This document shows positions 52,627 to 60,315 of a DNA stretch of 64,000 nt, piece by piece (position 1 is the first letter of the stretch; every line of letters begins with the position of its first letter). The translations under genes were made by a program, and so were the position numbers. The stretch comes from Streptosporangium nondiastaticum (GTDB lineage Bacteria; Actinomycetota; Actinomycetes; Streptomycetales; Streptomycetaceae). Below the pieces are notes generated by a model, which did no database searches, was not told where the DNA came from, and saw only the letters and a program-made list of their open reading frames with translations. The DNA lies in contig NZ_PXWG01000001.1 of assembly GCF_003011965.1 (NCBI RefSeq), positions 124,001-188,000 of the forward strand. The letters run 5' to 3'.

Positions 52627-52908
52627 TCAGACCTCGTCCTCCAACACAGCGTCGCAGGCGCTGCAGACCCGGTCGGCGTATTCCGGGGCGTACCACGAGG
52701 AACCGGGGTGCTCCGAGGGTTTCCACGAGGCCGCCTCCATGGCGAAGCTGTCCTTACCGCAGAACGTCCGGGGACCTGGAGCCGATGAGCCGGGGGCGGC
52801 CGGCGTCGCATGCACCTGGCGGACAACCTGAGCTCCTTCACCAACGGACGCTCCGCCGGACACGGCCGGAGCCCTGTCGAACTCGTACACCACGATGATC
52901 TCCATCAT
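52627..52908 (-). CDS. hypothetical small protein, 93 aa
   Basis: ATG at 52908 (or 52905) gives MMEIIVVYEFDRAPAVSGGA. The C-terminal half carries TFCGKDSFAMEAASWKPSEH PGSSWYAPEYADRVCSACDA VLEDEV. Three Cys (FCG, VCSAC) and the W-Y pair suggest a small zinc-ribbon-like fold of the kind found in streptomycete anti-sigma or DUF proteins. No family named. The upstream in-frame extension is unneeded. Confidence 0.5.
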   Translation of the reverse strand: MMEIIVVYEFDRAPAVSGGASVGEGAQVVRQVHATPAAPGSSAPGPRTFCGKDSFAMEAASWKPSEHPGSSWYAPEYADRVCSACDAVLEDEV

Positions 52909-53086
52909 GTGTCCGACGGTAGACCGCCGCGCGGGAGAACGCCGTGTGGACGCCCACTGGACGACGAATGCGGATGCCCTGGGTGTGGCCTCCGGGATGC
53001 GGCCGACCACCTGCCCGAGGCCGACGCGACCGCACGCCTCCGGCAGGGTGACGGGACGGCGGCCTGTGTGCCGGCCTGCTGCACGA

Positions 53087-53121
53087 TCACCGCCGTGAAG
53101 CTTCTCACCGCCGTGAAGCTT
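53087..53121. repeat. 18-bp tandem duplication at the 3' end of the ATP-grasp gene
   Basis: TCACCGCCGTGAAGCTT occurs at 53087-53103 and 53105-53121. The stop codon of the ATP-grasp gene lies in one copy and is thus duplicated just beyond the gene. A recent slippage event. Confidence 0.7.
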
Positions 53122-54049
53122 TTGCGCTGGACAGGAGAAAGTCGAAGAAGTGGTCGGCCAGCGGTTCCCCCAGCAACGGCTCGAGGAAGAGGAACTGCCC
53201 CTGAGGGTTCACTTCCAGCCATACGGGTTCGCCGTGTGGTGTGAGCTTGATGTCGATGATCCCCATGCGCAGGCCGAGTCGTTGCAGCACTGACACGACT
53301 CGCCGGGCCACGTCCGTCGGAACGCTCCACCTGGAGATGGGGACATTCAGGTCAGGGCGCCAGTCAAGGCTGTCCGTCTCGATCAAGGCGGCGTAGAAGC
53401 GGTCACCGAAGCAGTTGAGCCTCACGTGCCGCCGACCGGGAATGTACTCCTGGTACACGGCAGGGCATGCGGTGAAGGACTCCTCGGGAATGGCGGACGG
53501 GTCGTCGATGTACTGCGTGAACATCAACGGGCCGCTCGCACCCACCACTGGCTTGACGATGATCCGTCCCACCTGCCGAGCGAAGTCAATGACGTCCTGA
53601 CGGGATTGGGAGACGAGGGTCCGTGGAACGCGGAATCCTGCTTCCTGCGCCACGGAAAGCTGGTACAGCTTGTCCGCGGCGCGGTCGGTCGCTTCCGGTG
53701 GCGATACCCACAGGCCTCGATACGCCGCGGCGAGGATACCGCCGAGAGCGCCACGGCAATCGTTGTTGACCAGGCGTCGCTGAAAGTCGTCCGGCGTCTG
53801 GGCCGAGACCTGCTGGTTCGCCCGCATTCTCCGCCACCACAGCACCGAGACATCCGTCAGAGGCAGGGCAACCCCATCGGATGTCAGGACCGTTGCGGAC
53901 GAGTCTCCGTGAGAACTCCATGCCAGGCTGCGCCGCCCGCTGATCCGGTCGCACTCCATGATGTGGAAATCAGCGTACCCACGGCGGGCGGCGGCTTCGC
54001 GGACGGCAAGGGTGTGGAGATCGTCCCTGACGGAGACCGTGAGGATCAT
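53105..54049 (-). CDS. ATP-grasp RiPP ligase (MvdD/graspetide-type)
   Basis: The 314-residue product starts MILTVSVRDDLHTLAVREAA. VLWWRRMRANQQV (the W-W-R-R of MvdD-like ligases), DKLYQLSVAQEAGFRVPRTL, RIIVKPVVGASGPL (ATP Lys), VYQEYIPGRRHVRLNCFGDR FYAALIET and IDIKLTPHGEPVWLEVNPQG QFLFLE (Mg-binding E-x-N) are all present. Such enzymes activate Asp/Glu side chains of a precursor peptide and join them to Ser/Thr (ester) or Lys (amide) side chains. The start overlaps the stop of the precursor gene (ATGA). No second tailoring enzyme, protease or transporter is adjacent. Confidence 0.9.
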   Translation of the reverse strand: MILTVSVRDDLHTLAVREAAARRGYADFHIMECDRISGRRSLAWSSHGDSSATVLTSDGVALPLTDVSVLWWRRMRANQQVSAQTPDDFQRRLVNNDCRGALGGILAAAYRGLWVSPPEATDRAADKLYQLSVAQEAGFRVPRTLVSQSRQDVIDFARQVGRIIVKPVVGASGPLMFTQYIDDPSAIPEESFTACPAVYQEYIPGRRHVRLNCFGDRFYAALIETDSLDWRPDLNVPISRWSVPTDVARRVVSVLQRLGLRMGIIDIKLTPHGEPVWLEVNPQGQFLFLEPLLGEPLADHFFDFLLSSAKASRR

Positions 54050-54309
54050 TGCTCAGCGCAGTCCACGCAGCAATCGTCGCTGCAACCGCAGGAACAGGAC
54101 TCGGACGCCGACCCCGCCATGTCGCGGGCATCGATCCTGAGGCCGGTGGTGGCGCGAACGGCCTCTTCCCATGCCTGGAGTTCCTCGGGAGTCTGCAGGC
54201 GAACGTAGGAATCGGGCTGTGCTCTGAGCACGACCGGGGGAGGAGCCGCAGAACCGATGCTCGTCAAGCCCTTCCTGCTTACGGATTCCCCGAGTTGGAA
54301 TGTTGCCAT
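54046..54309 (-). CDS. RiPP precursor peptide with Cys-rich core
   Basis: ATG at 54309, 8 bp after GGAGG; GTG at 54318 is an alternative. The 87-residue peptide has a leader MATFQLGESVSRKGLTSIGS, then PDSYVRLQTPEELQAWEEAV RATTGLRIDARDM, which is probably the amphipathic helix bound by the ligase, and a tail of about 20 residues with six Cys among the last 18 (C-x-C-x-C, then DDCC, then DC) plus Ser, three Asp and two Glu. Known graspetide cores use T/S or K with D/E and rarely Cys. The overlap with the ATP-grasp gene shows that it is the substrate. Confidence 0.8.
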   Translation of the reverse strand: MATFQLGESVSRKGLTSIGSAAPPPVVLRAQPDSYVRLQTPEELQAWEEAVRATTGLRIDARDMAGSASESCSCGCSDDCCVDCAEQ

Positions 54310-54413
54310 CGAATTCACCTCCGGGGACGGTGTGAGGCGTGGCTGGGATGTTCCCCTGAGTCCATGACAGCACCATCGCTGTGCCGCTGCACGTTTCGCT
54401 GTCGTGGGATCGG

Positions 54414-54596
54414 TCAGTCGGGCGGGTAATCCTTGCGGTGGCCCCAGCCGAGGACATCCTGCTCGGGCGGGGTCTTGTAGACGTCGTCTTTCGTCTCTTC
54501 CCTTGCCTTCTTGGCTTGTGCCGCCTCGTCCCGCCGCCGGTGCTTGTCCTCGGCGGAATGGGCCTCCTTGTGCTTCCTCTTCGGCAGCCAGGTCAT
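54414..54596 (-). CDS. small highly charged protein, 60 aa
   Basis: ATG at 54596 (ATG at 54605 also possible). It reads MTWLPKRKHKEAHSAEDKHR RRDEAAQAKKAREETKDDVY and ends TPPEQDVLGWGHRKDYPPD. It is almost all charged helix, so probably a coiled or disordered peptide. It lies 105 bp upstream of the precursor start on the same strand, so it could belong to the RiPP transcript. No family recognised. Confidence 0.5.
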   Translation of the reverse strand: MTWLPKRKHKEAHSAEDKHRRRDEAAQAKKAREETKDDVYKTPPEQDVLGWGHRKDYPPD

Positions 54597-54813
54597 GGCT
54601 CCCATCTCATCTCTCTCTTGCACTTCCTCATGCACTTCAACCCCGTTTTCAGGTTCACACGCGCACCCGGAACCCGCATCCGCCCCGATGCCCTCCAACC
54701 CGGCATCGTTGCAGTCGGGATTCACTGAGCGACTGAGAGTGACTGACCAGTCCGGCGCTTTGGGGGAGGCGGCATGGGACAGCGCATCGTCACTCGTCAG
54801 CCATCGGCAGCCG

Positions 54814-55713
54814 CTACCTGTCCAGATGCTGGGCCGCCCCGGCGTGGACGGCCTCCGGCTTCTGCTGATCGACGACCTGGTCGGACAACAGCCGCAGCGC
54901 GTCGGCCGAGGCGGGGTCGTTGGGTGTGTAGACCTCGAGTCGATGGTCAGGGCTCTCGGGCTGCAGCCACACCTGGTAGTCGACGTCGGCTCTCCCGACG
55001 GTCGGGTGCTGCAGCCGCATGGTTCCTACGGTGCAGTCGGCGACGTCGCCCTTGGCCCACAGCGCGGCGAAGGCCCGGCTGCGCATGGCGAGTTCGCCGA
55101 TCAGTTCGGCCAGGCGGGCGTCGGTGGGATGGCGGCCCGCGGTGAGTCGCAGGTAGGCGACGTGGATTCGGGCGAGTTCGTCCCAGTTCCGGTGCAGGTC
55201 GCGGGTGAGGGAGTCGAGGAAGAACATGCGGGGGATCGACGGCCGTCGCGCGAGATCGTGGGGCGCGTCGAAGTCGACGTGTTCTGCGACGAGGGCGTGT
55301 CCCGTGCGGTTCCAGGCCAGCACGTCACCGCGGCGGCCGAGGATGACGGCCGGCATGGCCTCGCCCAGAGATGCCAGGAGCGTGAGTACCCGCAGGTGCG
55401 GTCTTTCCGGGCGGGGGCGGATCAGGCGTGGGGTGGCGGGCTGCCGGGCGAGGTTGTGCAGGTGAGCCGTCTCGGCGGGATCGAGCCGGAGCACACCGGC
55501 GAGTGCGTCGAGGACCTGCTGGGAGGCCGTGCCGGCCTGTCCCTGCTCCAGTCGCGTGTAGTAGCCGGCGCTCACGCCGGCGAGCTGGGCGAGCTCCTCG
55601 CGGCGCAGTCCCGGTACGCGGCGGGCGGTGCCGTAGGCGCGCAGTCCGACGTCGGCGGGGGTGACCCGGTCTCGGCGGGTCTTGAGGTAGGCACCGAGGC
55701 TCTCCAGCTCCAT
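54814..55713 (-). CDS. XRE-family regulator with MmyB-like ligand domain
   Basis: ATG at 55713 gives 299 residues. The HTH is GLRAYGTARRVPGLRREELA QLAGVSAGYYTRLEQGQAGT, followed by VLDALAGVLRLDPAETAHLH. The C-terminal MmyB-like (PAS-type) half contains AVILGRRGDVLAWNRTGHAL and RMFFLDSLTRDLHRNWDELA. This group is typical of actinobacteria; members often control a neighbouring reductase or transporter and bind a fatty acid-like ligand. It is divergent from an MFS pump gene, with a GACAC dyad in between, so it probably represses that gene. Confidence 0.9.
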   Translation of the reverse strand: MELESLGAYLKTRRDRVTPADVGLRAYGTARRVPGLRREELAQLAGVSAGYYTRLEQGQAGTASQQVLDALAGVLRLDPAETAHLHNLARQPATPRLIRPRPERPHLRVLTLLASLGEAMPAVILGRRGDVLAWNRTGHALVAEHVDFDAPHDLARRPSIPRMFFLDSLTRDLHRNWDELARIHVAYLRLTAGRHPTDARLAELIGELAMRSRAFAALWAKGDVADCTVGTMRLQHPTVGRADVDYQVWLQPESPDHRLEVYTPNDPASADALRLLSDQVVDQQKPEAVHAGAAQHLDR

Positions 55714-55729
55714 GACTTCGAGCGTAGGC

Positions 55730-55744
55730 GACACAGATGGTGTC
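55730..55744. promoter_or_regulatory. GACAC-N5-GTGTC operator between regulator and MFS gene
   Basis: A perfect dyad in the 104-bp intergenic space, 17 bp from the regulator start. A GGACACCCGGACACC direct repeat (minus strand) lies next to it at 55741-55757 and could be a second binding site. It probably binds the XRE regulator. Confidence 0.5.
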
Positions 55745-55817
55745 CGGGTGTCCCTGTCAGGTGTACCCACGACGCGGGGATGGTTGCGGCCGCCGGCGGT
55801 GCCGCACCGTCGGGGCC

Positions 55818-57284
55818 ATGAACGAACAGTGTGTTCCTCACTCACCGGGCTTGCGGGCGTGGCTGGGTCTGCTGGTGGTCCTCGGCCCGGTCCTGCTGGT
55901 CGCGATGGACGGCTCGGTCCTGTTCCTGGCGATGCCGAAGGTCTCGGAAGCGCTGTCGCCGACTGCCGGTCAGGCGTTGTGGATCCTGGACGTGTACGGG
56001 TTCGCCGTCGGGTCTCTCCTCATCGCGTTCGGCAACATCGGTGACCGGTACGGCCGCCTGAAGCTCCTGACGACCGGTGCGGCAGTGTTCGGCGCCGCCT
56101 CGGCAGGAGCGGCGTTCGCCCCCGGGCCGGGATGGCTGATTGCCGGCCGGGCCCTGATGGGCGTGGCCGGGGCCACGCTGTTGCCGTCCGCCCTTGCGGT
56201 GATCAGTGAGCTGTTCCCCGACCCGCCTCAACGGGCGAAGGCGATCGGCATCTTCGCGGCCACCTTCGCCGCGGGCTTCGCGATCGGCCCGGTCATCGGT
56301 GGGCAGCTGCTGAACAGCTTCTGGTGGGGATCGGTCTTCCTGATCAATCTCCCTGTCGTCGTGGTGTTCCTCGTCCTGGCCCCGGTCCTGCTTCGCGAGG
56401 TGCGCGCCACCGGGACCGGACGCGTCGATGTCCTGAGCGTTCTGCTTTCCGCCGCGGGCATCCTGCTGACCGTCTACGCGGTCAAGCACGTTGCCGCGGC
56501 GGGGCTGACCGGGACACCGGTCGCCACCGGTGTCATAGGCGTCACTGTCCTGGGGTGGTTCGTCCGGCGGCAACTCCGCCTCGGACATCCGCTGATCGAC
56601 TTCGGCCTCTTCCGCGACCGGGTGTTCACCGTCGCGGCCATCACCGGGCTGCTGCCGCTGGCCGCATGGTCGGCGACGGCGTACCTCGGCGGCATCTACC
56701 TCCAGTCCGTCCTCGGACTGTCCGTCCTGGATGCGGCTCTCGTCGCACTCCCCGGCGCCGCCGTGCTCACCGTCACCTGCATCGCCACACCGGCCCTGGC
56801 CGTGCGCGTCGGCACCCGGGCGGCGCTCATCGCCTGCCACTTCCTCATCGCTGCAGGCGTGCTCCTGCTCTTGGCCACCACTACCTCCGGGGGCGTCGGC
56901 TGGTACGTGGCCTCCACCGTCATCGCCGGCACCGGCTACGGAATCTCCTTCAGCGTTGTTGCCGACACCGCCGTCGCCGCGGTTCCTGCGGAGCGCGCCG
57001 GGTCCGCAGCAGCGATCGCCGAGACCAGCAACGAGGTCGGCAACGCCCTCGGCATCGCACTCCTCGGCTCGCTCGCCGCCCTGATCTTCCGGCTCCAGGG
57101 GCCCGGCCTCGCCGGCACCCTCAACGAGACACTCCGGATCCCTGGTCTGGGGACCGCGGTGATCGGCGAAGCGAAGGCCGCCTTCGTCACCGGCCTGCAC
57201 GCCGCTGCCGCCATCGCAGGACTCCTCCACGCCGCACTCGGCGCCTTCGCCCTGCGCCACCTGCCGAGGGCGTCCACACGGTGA
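55818..57284 (+). CDS. MFS drug-efflux transporter, 14 TM (EmrB/QacA, DHA2)
   Basis: ATG at 55818 gives 488 residues. It starts GLLVVLGPVLLVAMDGSVLF LAMPKVSEAL, with the D1 motif (MDGSVLxLAMPxxxEAL) in TM1. Motif A is GNIGDRYGRLKLL, motif C in TM5 is AAGFAIGPVIGGQL, and a long segment of TMs follows (TM7-14). It should expel cationic dyes or antibiotics using the proton gradient. It is divergently transcribed from the XRE regulator. The 14-TM count is by eye. Confidence 0.92.
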   Translation: MNEQCVPHSPGLRAWLGLLVVLGPVLLVAMDGSVLFLAMPKVSEALSPTAGQALWILDVYGFAVGSLLIAFGNIGDRYGRLKLLTTGAAVFGAASAGAAFAPGPGWLIAGRALMGVAGATLLPSALAVISELFPDPPQRAKAIGIFAATFAAGFAIGPVIGGQLLNSFWWGSVFLINLPVVVVFLVLAPVLLREVRATGTGRVDVLSVLLSAAGILLTVYAVKHVAAAGLTGTPVATGVIGVTVLGWFVRRQLRLGHPLIDFGLFRDRVFTVAAITGLLPLAAWSATAYLGGIYLQSVLGLSVLDAALVALPGAAVLTVTCIATPALAVRVGTRAALIACHFLIAAGVLLLLATTTSGGVGWYVASTVIAGTGYGISFSVVADTAVAAVPAERAGSAAAIAETSNEVGNALGIALLGSLAALIFRLQGPGLAGTLNETLRIPGLGTAVIGEAKAAFVTGLHAAAAIAGLLHAALGAFALRHLPRASTR

Positions 57285-57371
57285 GCCGGGCAGGCGGGCG
57301 AGCCAGGGTTCTCGGCTGGACGGGAGAGCCGGAGCCGAGCAGCAGGCCGCCCCGCCGGCCGTCCGGCGAAC

Positions 57372-57401
57372 TTGACCCTCCCCTTACGTCAGGCTTAAGG
57401 C
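57372..57401 (+). promoter_or_regulatory. MerR-type promoter before the TipA-like gene
   Basis: TTGACC, 18-bp spacer, TAAGGC, with a CCTTA-N9-TAAGG dyad (57382-57400) inside the spacer and on the -10. The stretched spacer with a centred dyad is the mark of MerR-controlled promoters. It starts 25 bp before the MerR gene, so autoregulation is likely. Confidence 0.7.
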
Positions 57402-57425
57402 TGATGCCGACGAAAGGGCAGGTGG

Positions 57426-58226
57426 ATGAGCTACTCCGTGGGGCAGGTATCGGCTTTCGCCGGGGTGACGGTGCGTACTCTGCATCACTACGACAAGGCC
57501 GGGCTGCTCTCGCCCAGTGAGCGCAGCCACGCCGGATACCGGCTCTACAGCGACGCCGACCTGGCGCGACTCCAGCAGATCCTCTTCTACCGCGAGCTGG
57601 GCTTCTCCCTCGACGAGATCGCTGCGATCTTCAAGGAGCCGCAGGCGAACGCCGTGGAGCACCTGCGAGCCCGCCAGCGGCAGCTGAGTGAGGAGATCGC
57701 CAGGCTGCAGCGCTTGGCCGAGGTCGCGGAACGAGCCATCGAGGTCCAGCAGACGGGCGTGTCCCTGACTCCCGAGGAACGCTTCGAAGTCTTCGGCGAG
57801 ATCACCTTCGACCTGAGCTACGCCACCGAGGCAGAGCAGAAATGGGCGCACTCGGAAGGCCGGCGCGAGGCGATGGCGCGCGCTGCCGCCCACACCAAGG
57901 AGGACTGGCGCCGGCTCATGGGAGAAGCCACGGCCTGGCGCGCGGAACTGCTCGCGGCCTTCGACGACGGGGAGCCGAGCAACGGCGAGCGCGCCATGGA
58001 CCTCGCCGAAGAGCACCGCCTGCACATCTCCCGCTGGTTCACCACCTGCCCACCTGACATGCACCGGCGCATCGCGGACGACTTCGTGGCCGACCCACGA
58101 GCCTTCGCTCTGGTCGTGCCGCCGTCACAGCAGCGCCCGGGCCTGGCCGCCTACATGTGCAAGGCGGTCCACGCCAACGCCGCCCGCCACGCAGGCGGCC
58201 CCACCGACTCCGAGGAGCACCGATGA
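57426..58226 (+). CDS. MerR-family regulator with TipAS antibiotic-binding domain
   Basis: The 266-residue product opens MSYSVGQVSAFAGVTVRTLH HYDKAGLLSPSERSHAGYRL, a standard MerR HTH, then a dimer helix FYRELGFSLDEIAAIFKEPQ and a C-terminal TipAS-like domain with LSYATEAEQKWAHSEGRREA, EHRLHISRWFTTCPPDMHRR and GLAAYMCKAVHANA. TipAS binds thiostrepton-like peptides and other hydrophobic drugs. It probably activates its own promoter and the coupled glycosyltransferase gene (stop TGA and ATG overlap) when an antibiotic is present. Confidence 0.92.
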   Translation: MSYSVGQVSAFAGVTVRTLHHYDKAGLLSPSERSHAGYRLYSDADLARLQQILFYRELGFSLDEIAAIFKEPQANAVEHLRARQRQLSEEIARLQRLAEVAERAIEVQQTGVSLTPEERFEVFGEITFDLSYATEAEQKWAHSEGRREAMARAAAHTKEDWRRLMGEATAWRAELLAAFDDGEPSNGERAMDLAEEHRLHISRWFTTCPPDMHRRIADDFVADPRAFALVVPPSQQRPGLAAYMCKAVHANAARHAGGPTDSEEHR

Positions 58227-59437
58227 GGATTCTGATCGCGGCGGCCGGATCGCGCGGCGACGTCGCGCCGTATACGGGCCTGGGCGCCGCGCTGCGCCTG
58301 GCCGGTCATGACGTGGCCCTCGCCGCCACGGATGCCTTCGCACCCCTCGTACGCGCCGCCGGGCTGGAATTCCGCAGCCTCCCCGGCGACACCCGGGCGC
58401 GCGGCGACATCACGGACAGGCGTGAGCTGATGCGCACCGCCGCCAGGTTCATCACCGAACTGGGCCAGGGGTTCGCCGACGCAGTGGACGACGGGACGGA
58501 TCTGCTCCTGCTGTCGACCACCACGGCCCCGCTCGGCTGGCACCTCACCGAAGCCACGGGCATACCGAGCCTCGGCGTGTACCTCCAGCCCACTGCCCCG
58601 ACCGGCGACTTCCCGCCCGTCGTCACGAGCTCCCGCTCACTGGGCCGCCTCGCCAACCGCGCGACCGGACGCTTCGCTCTCCGCATGACCGACCGTGTCT
58701 TCGCGCAGGCAGTCACAGAGCTGCGCCACCGTCTCCAACTGCCCCCGCTCTCTCCCTCCGCGGTGCGCCGACGGCAGGAACAGGCGAACTGGCCCGTCCT
58801 GCACGGCTTCAGCACGGCACTGGTGCCCCGCCCTTCCGACTGGCGTTCCGGCCTGGAGGTCGTGGGCAACTGGTGGCCCCACCACGATGCGGCCCAAAAG
58901 CTTCCCACGGAACTGGAGGACTTCCTTCACGCCGGTCCCCGGCCCGTCCTCATCGGCTTCGGGAGCATGGCGGCCGGGGACGGGGAACGGCTGAGCGAGA
59001 TCGCCGTACGAGCCCTGCGCCGCGCCGGGCTGCGCGGCATCCTCCAGGGAGGCAGCGCCGGACTCGCAGCCGACGCCGACGACGTACTCACCATCGGCGA
59101 CGTACCGCACGCCCTGCTGTTCCCACGGCTGGCGGCGGTCGTCCATCACGCCGGAGCAGGAACCGCGGCCGCCGCGCTGCGCGCAGGAGTCCCCGCGGTC
59201 ACCGTGCCGGTGACTGCGGACCAGCCGTTCTGGGCGGGACGGCTTGCCGCCCTCGGCGCCGCCACCGACCCGATCCCCTTCCGGTCCCTCACCGCCGAAC
59301 GGCTCGCCGACTCACTCACCCGGGCAGTGAAACGGCAGACATACTCGCGAGCCGCTGCGAAAGCGGCGCAACACATGGCCACCGAGGACGGGGCAGGCCA
59401 GGCCCTCAAGGCCATCGAGCGGCTGACGAAAGGCTGA
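58223..59437 (+). CDS. GT1-family glycosyltransferase (macrolide/sterol-type)
   Basis: The 404-residue product has the GT-B fold of the UDP-glycosyltransferase family: MRILIAAAGSRGDVAPYTGL GAALRLAGHD (Gly-rich loop and catalytic-type region), GWHLTEATGIPSLGVYLQPT in the acceptor half, PVLIGFGSMAAGD, and the donor motif VVHHAGAGTAAAALRAGVPA VTVPVTADQPFWAGRL. It transfers a sugar to a small hydrophobic acceptor, for instance for antibiotic inactivation. Its ATG overlaps the stop of the TipA-like gene, so drug-induced expression with the regulator is likely. Confidence 0.92.
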   Translation: MRILIAAAGSRGDVAPYTGLGAALRLAGHDVALAATDAFAPLVRAAGLEFRSLPGDTRARGDITDRRELMRTAARFITELGQGFADAVDDGTDLLLLSTTTAPLGWHLTEATGIPSLGVYLQPTAPTGDFPPVVTSSRSLGRLANRATGRFALRMTDRVFAQAVTELRHRLQLPPLSPSAVRRRQEQANWPVLHGFSTALVPRPSDWRSGLEVVGNWWPHHDAAQKLPTELEDFLHAGPRPVLIGFGSMAAGDGERLSEIAVRALRRAGLRGILQGGSAGLAADADDVLTIGDVPHALLFPRLAAVVHHAGAGTAAAALRAGVPAVTVPVTADQPFWAGRLAALGAATDPIPFRSLTAERLADSLTRAVKRQTYSRAAAKAAQHMATEDGAGQALKAIERLTKG

Positions 59438-59602
59438 TGCCGGCCCATCCACTCGGCGCTCGTCATCAGGCGGGGCGCACACCTGGCCTTGCCGGGTGAA
59501 GCCTCGTCGTACGGTTGCCTCGTCGTACGGTTGCCACGTCGCCTGTCCGACCACGAGTGCCCCGCGGACGGCCCACGCCTCCCGGCTGCCTATGCTGCAC
59601 TG

Positions 59603-60247
59603 ATGGCTGCAGTGAACATGAAGAAATCGCAAGGTGGGACCGTGGACCGGGGTGTCTACCTCCTGCTCACGTTCGTCGTGGTGGGACTCGGATGGGTCAT
59701 CGCCGCGGCCAATACGGGCATCTCCTACCTCGTGCTCAGCATGGACTGGATCGCGATATCCACCGGCCTCCTTGGATGCGTCGTCTTTGCCATAGTGCTG
59801 CGCTTCCTCCACTGCGCGTGGTGGCTCGCCGTCGTCTCCCTCGCGCCGGCGGTGTTCGTCCTCGTGGGCTCGGTCCAGTACGCCCCCGAGGAAACGCTCG
59901 ACGGCCGGGGCATCCGCGAGAGCGTCCTGATCACCGGGGACAAGGCCGCCGAGGGCGGCAAGAACCACCGCTTCATCCTCAACGGCCGCTCGGGAAGGCT
60001 CAAGGAGACACTCGACTACAACGGAGACTCCCCCCAGTGGAAGGCAGGCGACCGGGTCGAGGTCATCTACGACCCGAAGGGCGTCGTCCCGCTGGCAGTG
60101 GCCTCCGACGTTGATCCGGACTCGAAGCTGGAGATGCTCGCCATGGGCCTCACCGGATGGACCGGCATCACCTTGCTCGCCGGCCGGCGCGGATTCGTAC
60201 GGCGCAGTGCCGGCCGCCGCCCAGTATTCGACGACACGGGTCTCTGA
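59603..60247 (+). CDS. DUF3592-domain membrane protein
   Basis: ATG at 59603 (alternatives 59618, GTG 59642) gives 214 residues. Three hydrophobic segments (YLLLTFVVVGLGWVIAA, WIAISTGLLGCVVFAIVL, WWLAVVSLAPAVFVLVG) precede a soluble domain RGIRESVLITGDKAAEGGKN HRFILNGRSGRLKETLDYNG ... WKAGDRVEVIYDPKGVVPLA, with the V-x-V-x-Y-D-P-x-x-P motif of DUF3592, and a final TM region. The function is unknown. It probably sits in the membrane with the beta domain outside or inside. Confidence 0.78.
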   Translation: MAAVNMKKSQGGTVDRGVYLLLTFVVVGLGWVIAAANTGISYLVLSMDWIAISTGLLGCVVFAIVLRFLHCAWWLAVVSLAPAVFVLVGSVQYAPEETLDGRGIRESVLITGDKAAEGGKNHRFILNGRSGRLKETLDYNGDSPQWKAGDRVEVIYDPKGVVPLAVASDVDPDSKLEMLAMGLTGWTGITLLAGRRGFVRRSAGRRPVFDDTGL

Positions 60248-60315
60248 GCCGGATTCTCCAGCTGCTCTTGTCCTCAGGCCCGGTGCGCGGAGCACAGCTC
60301 TCGGTCAGTTCGCGG

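Noticed and set aside
55842..57260. A 472-codon minus-strand Gln/Asp/Glu-rich frame
   Set aside because: Antisense to the 14-TM MFS transporter gene.
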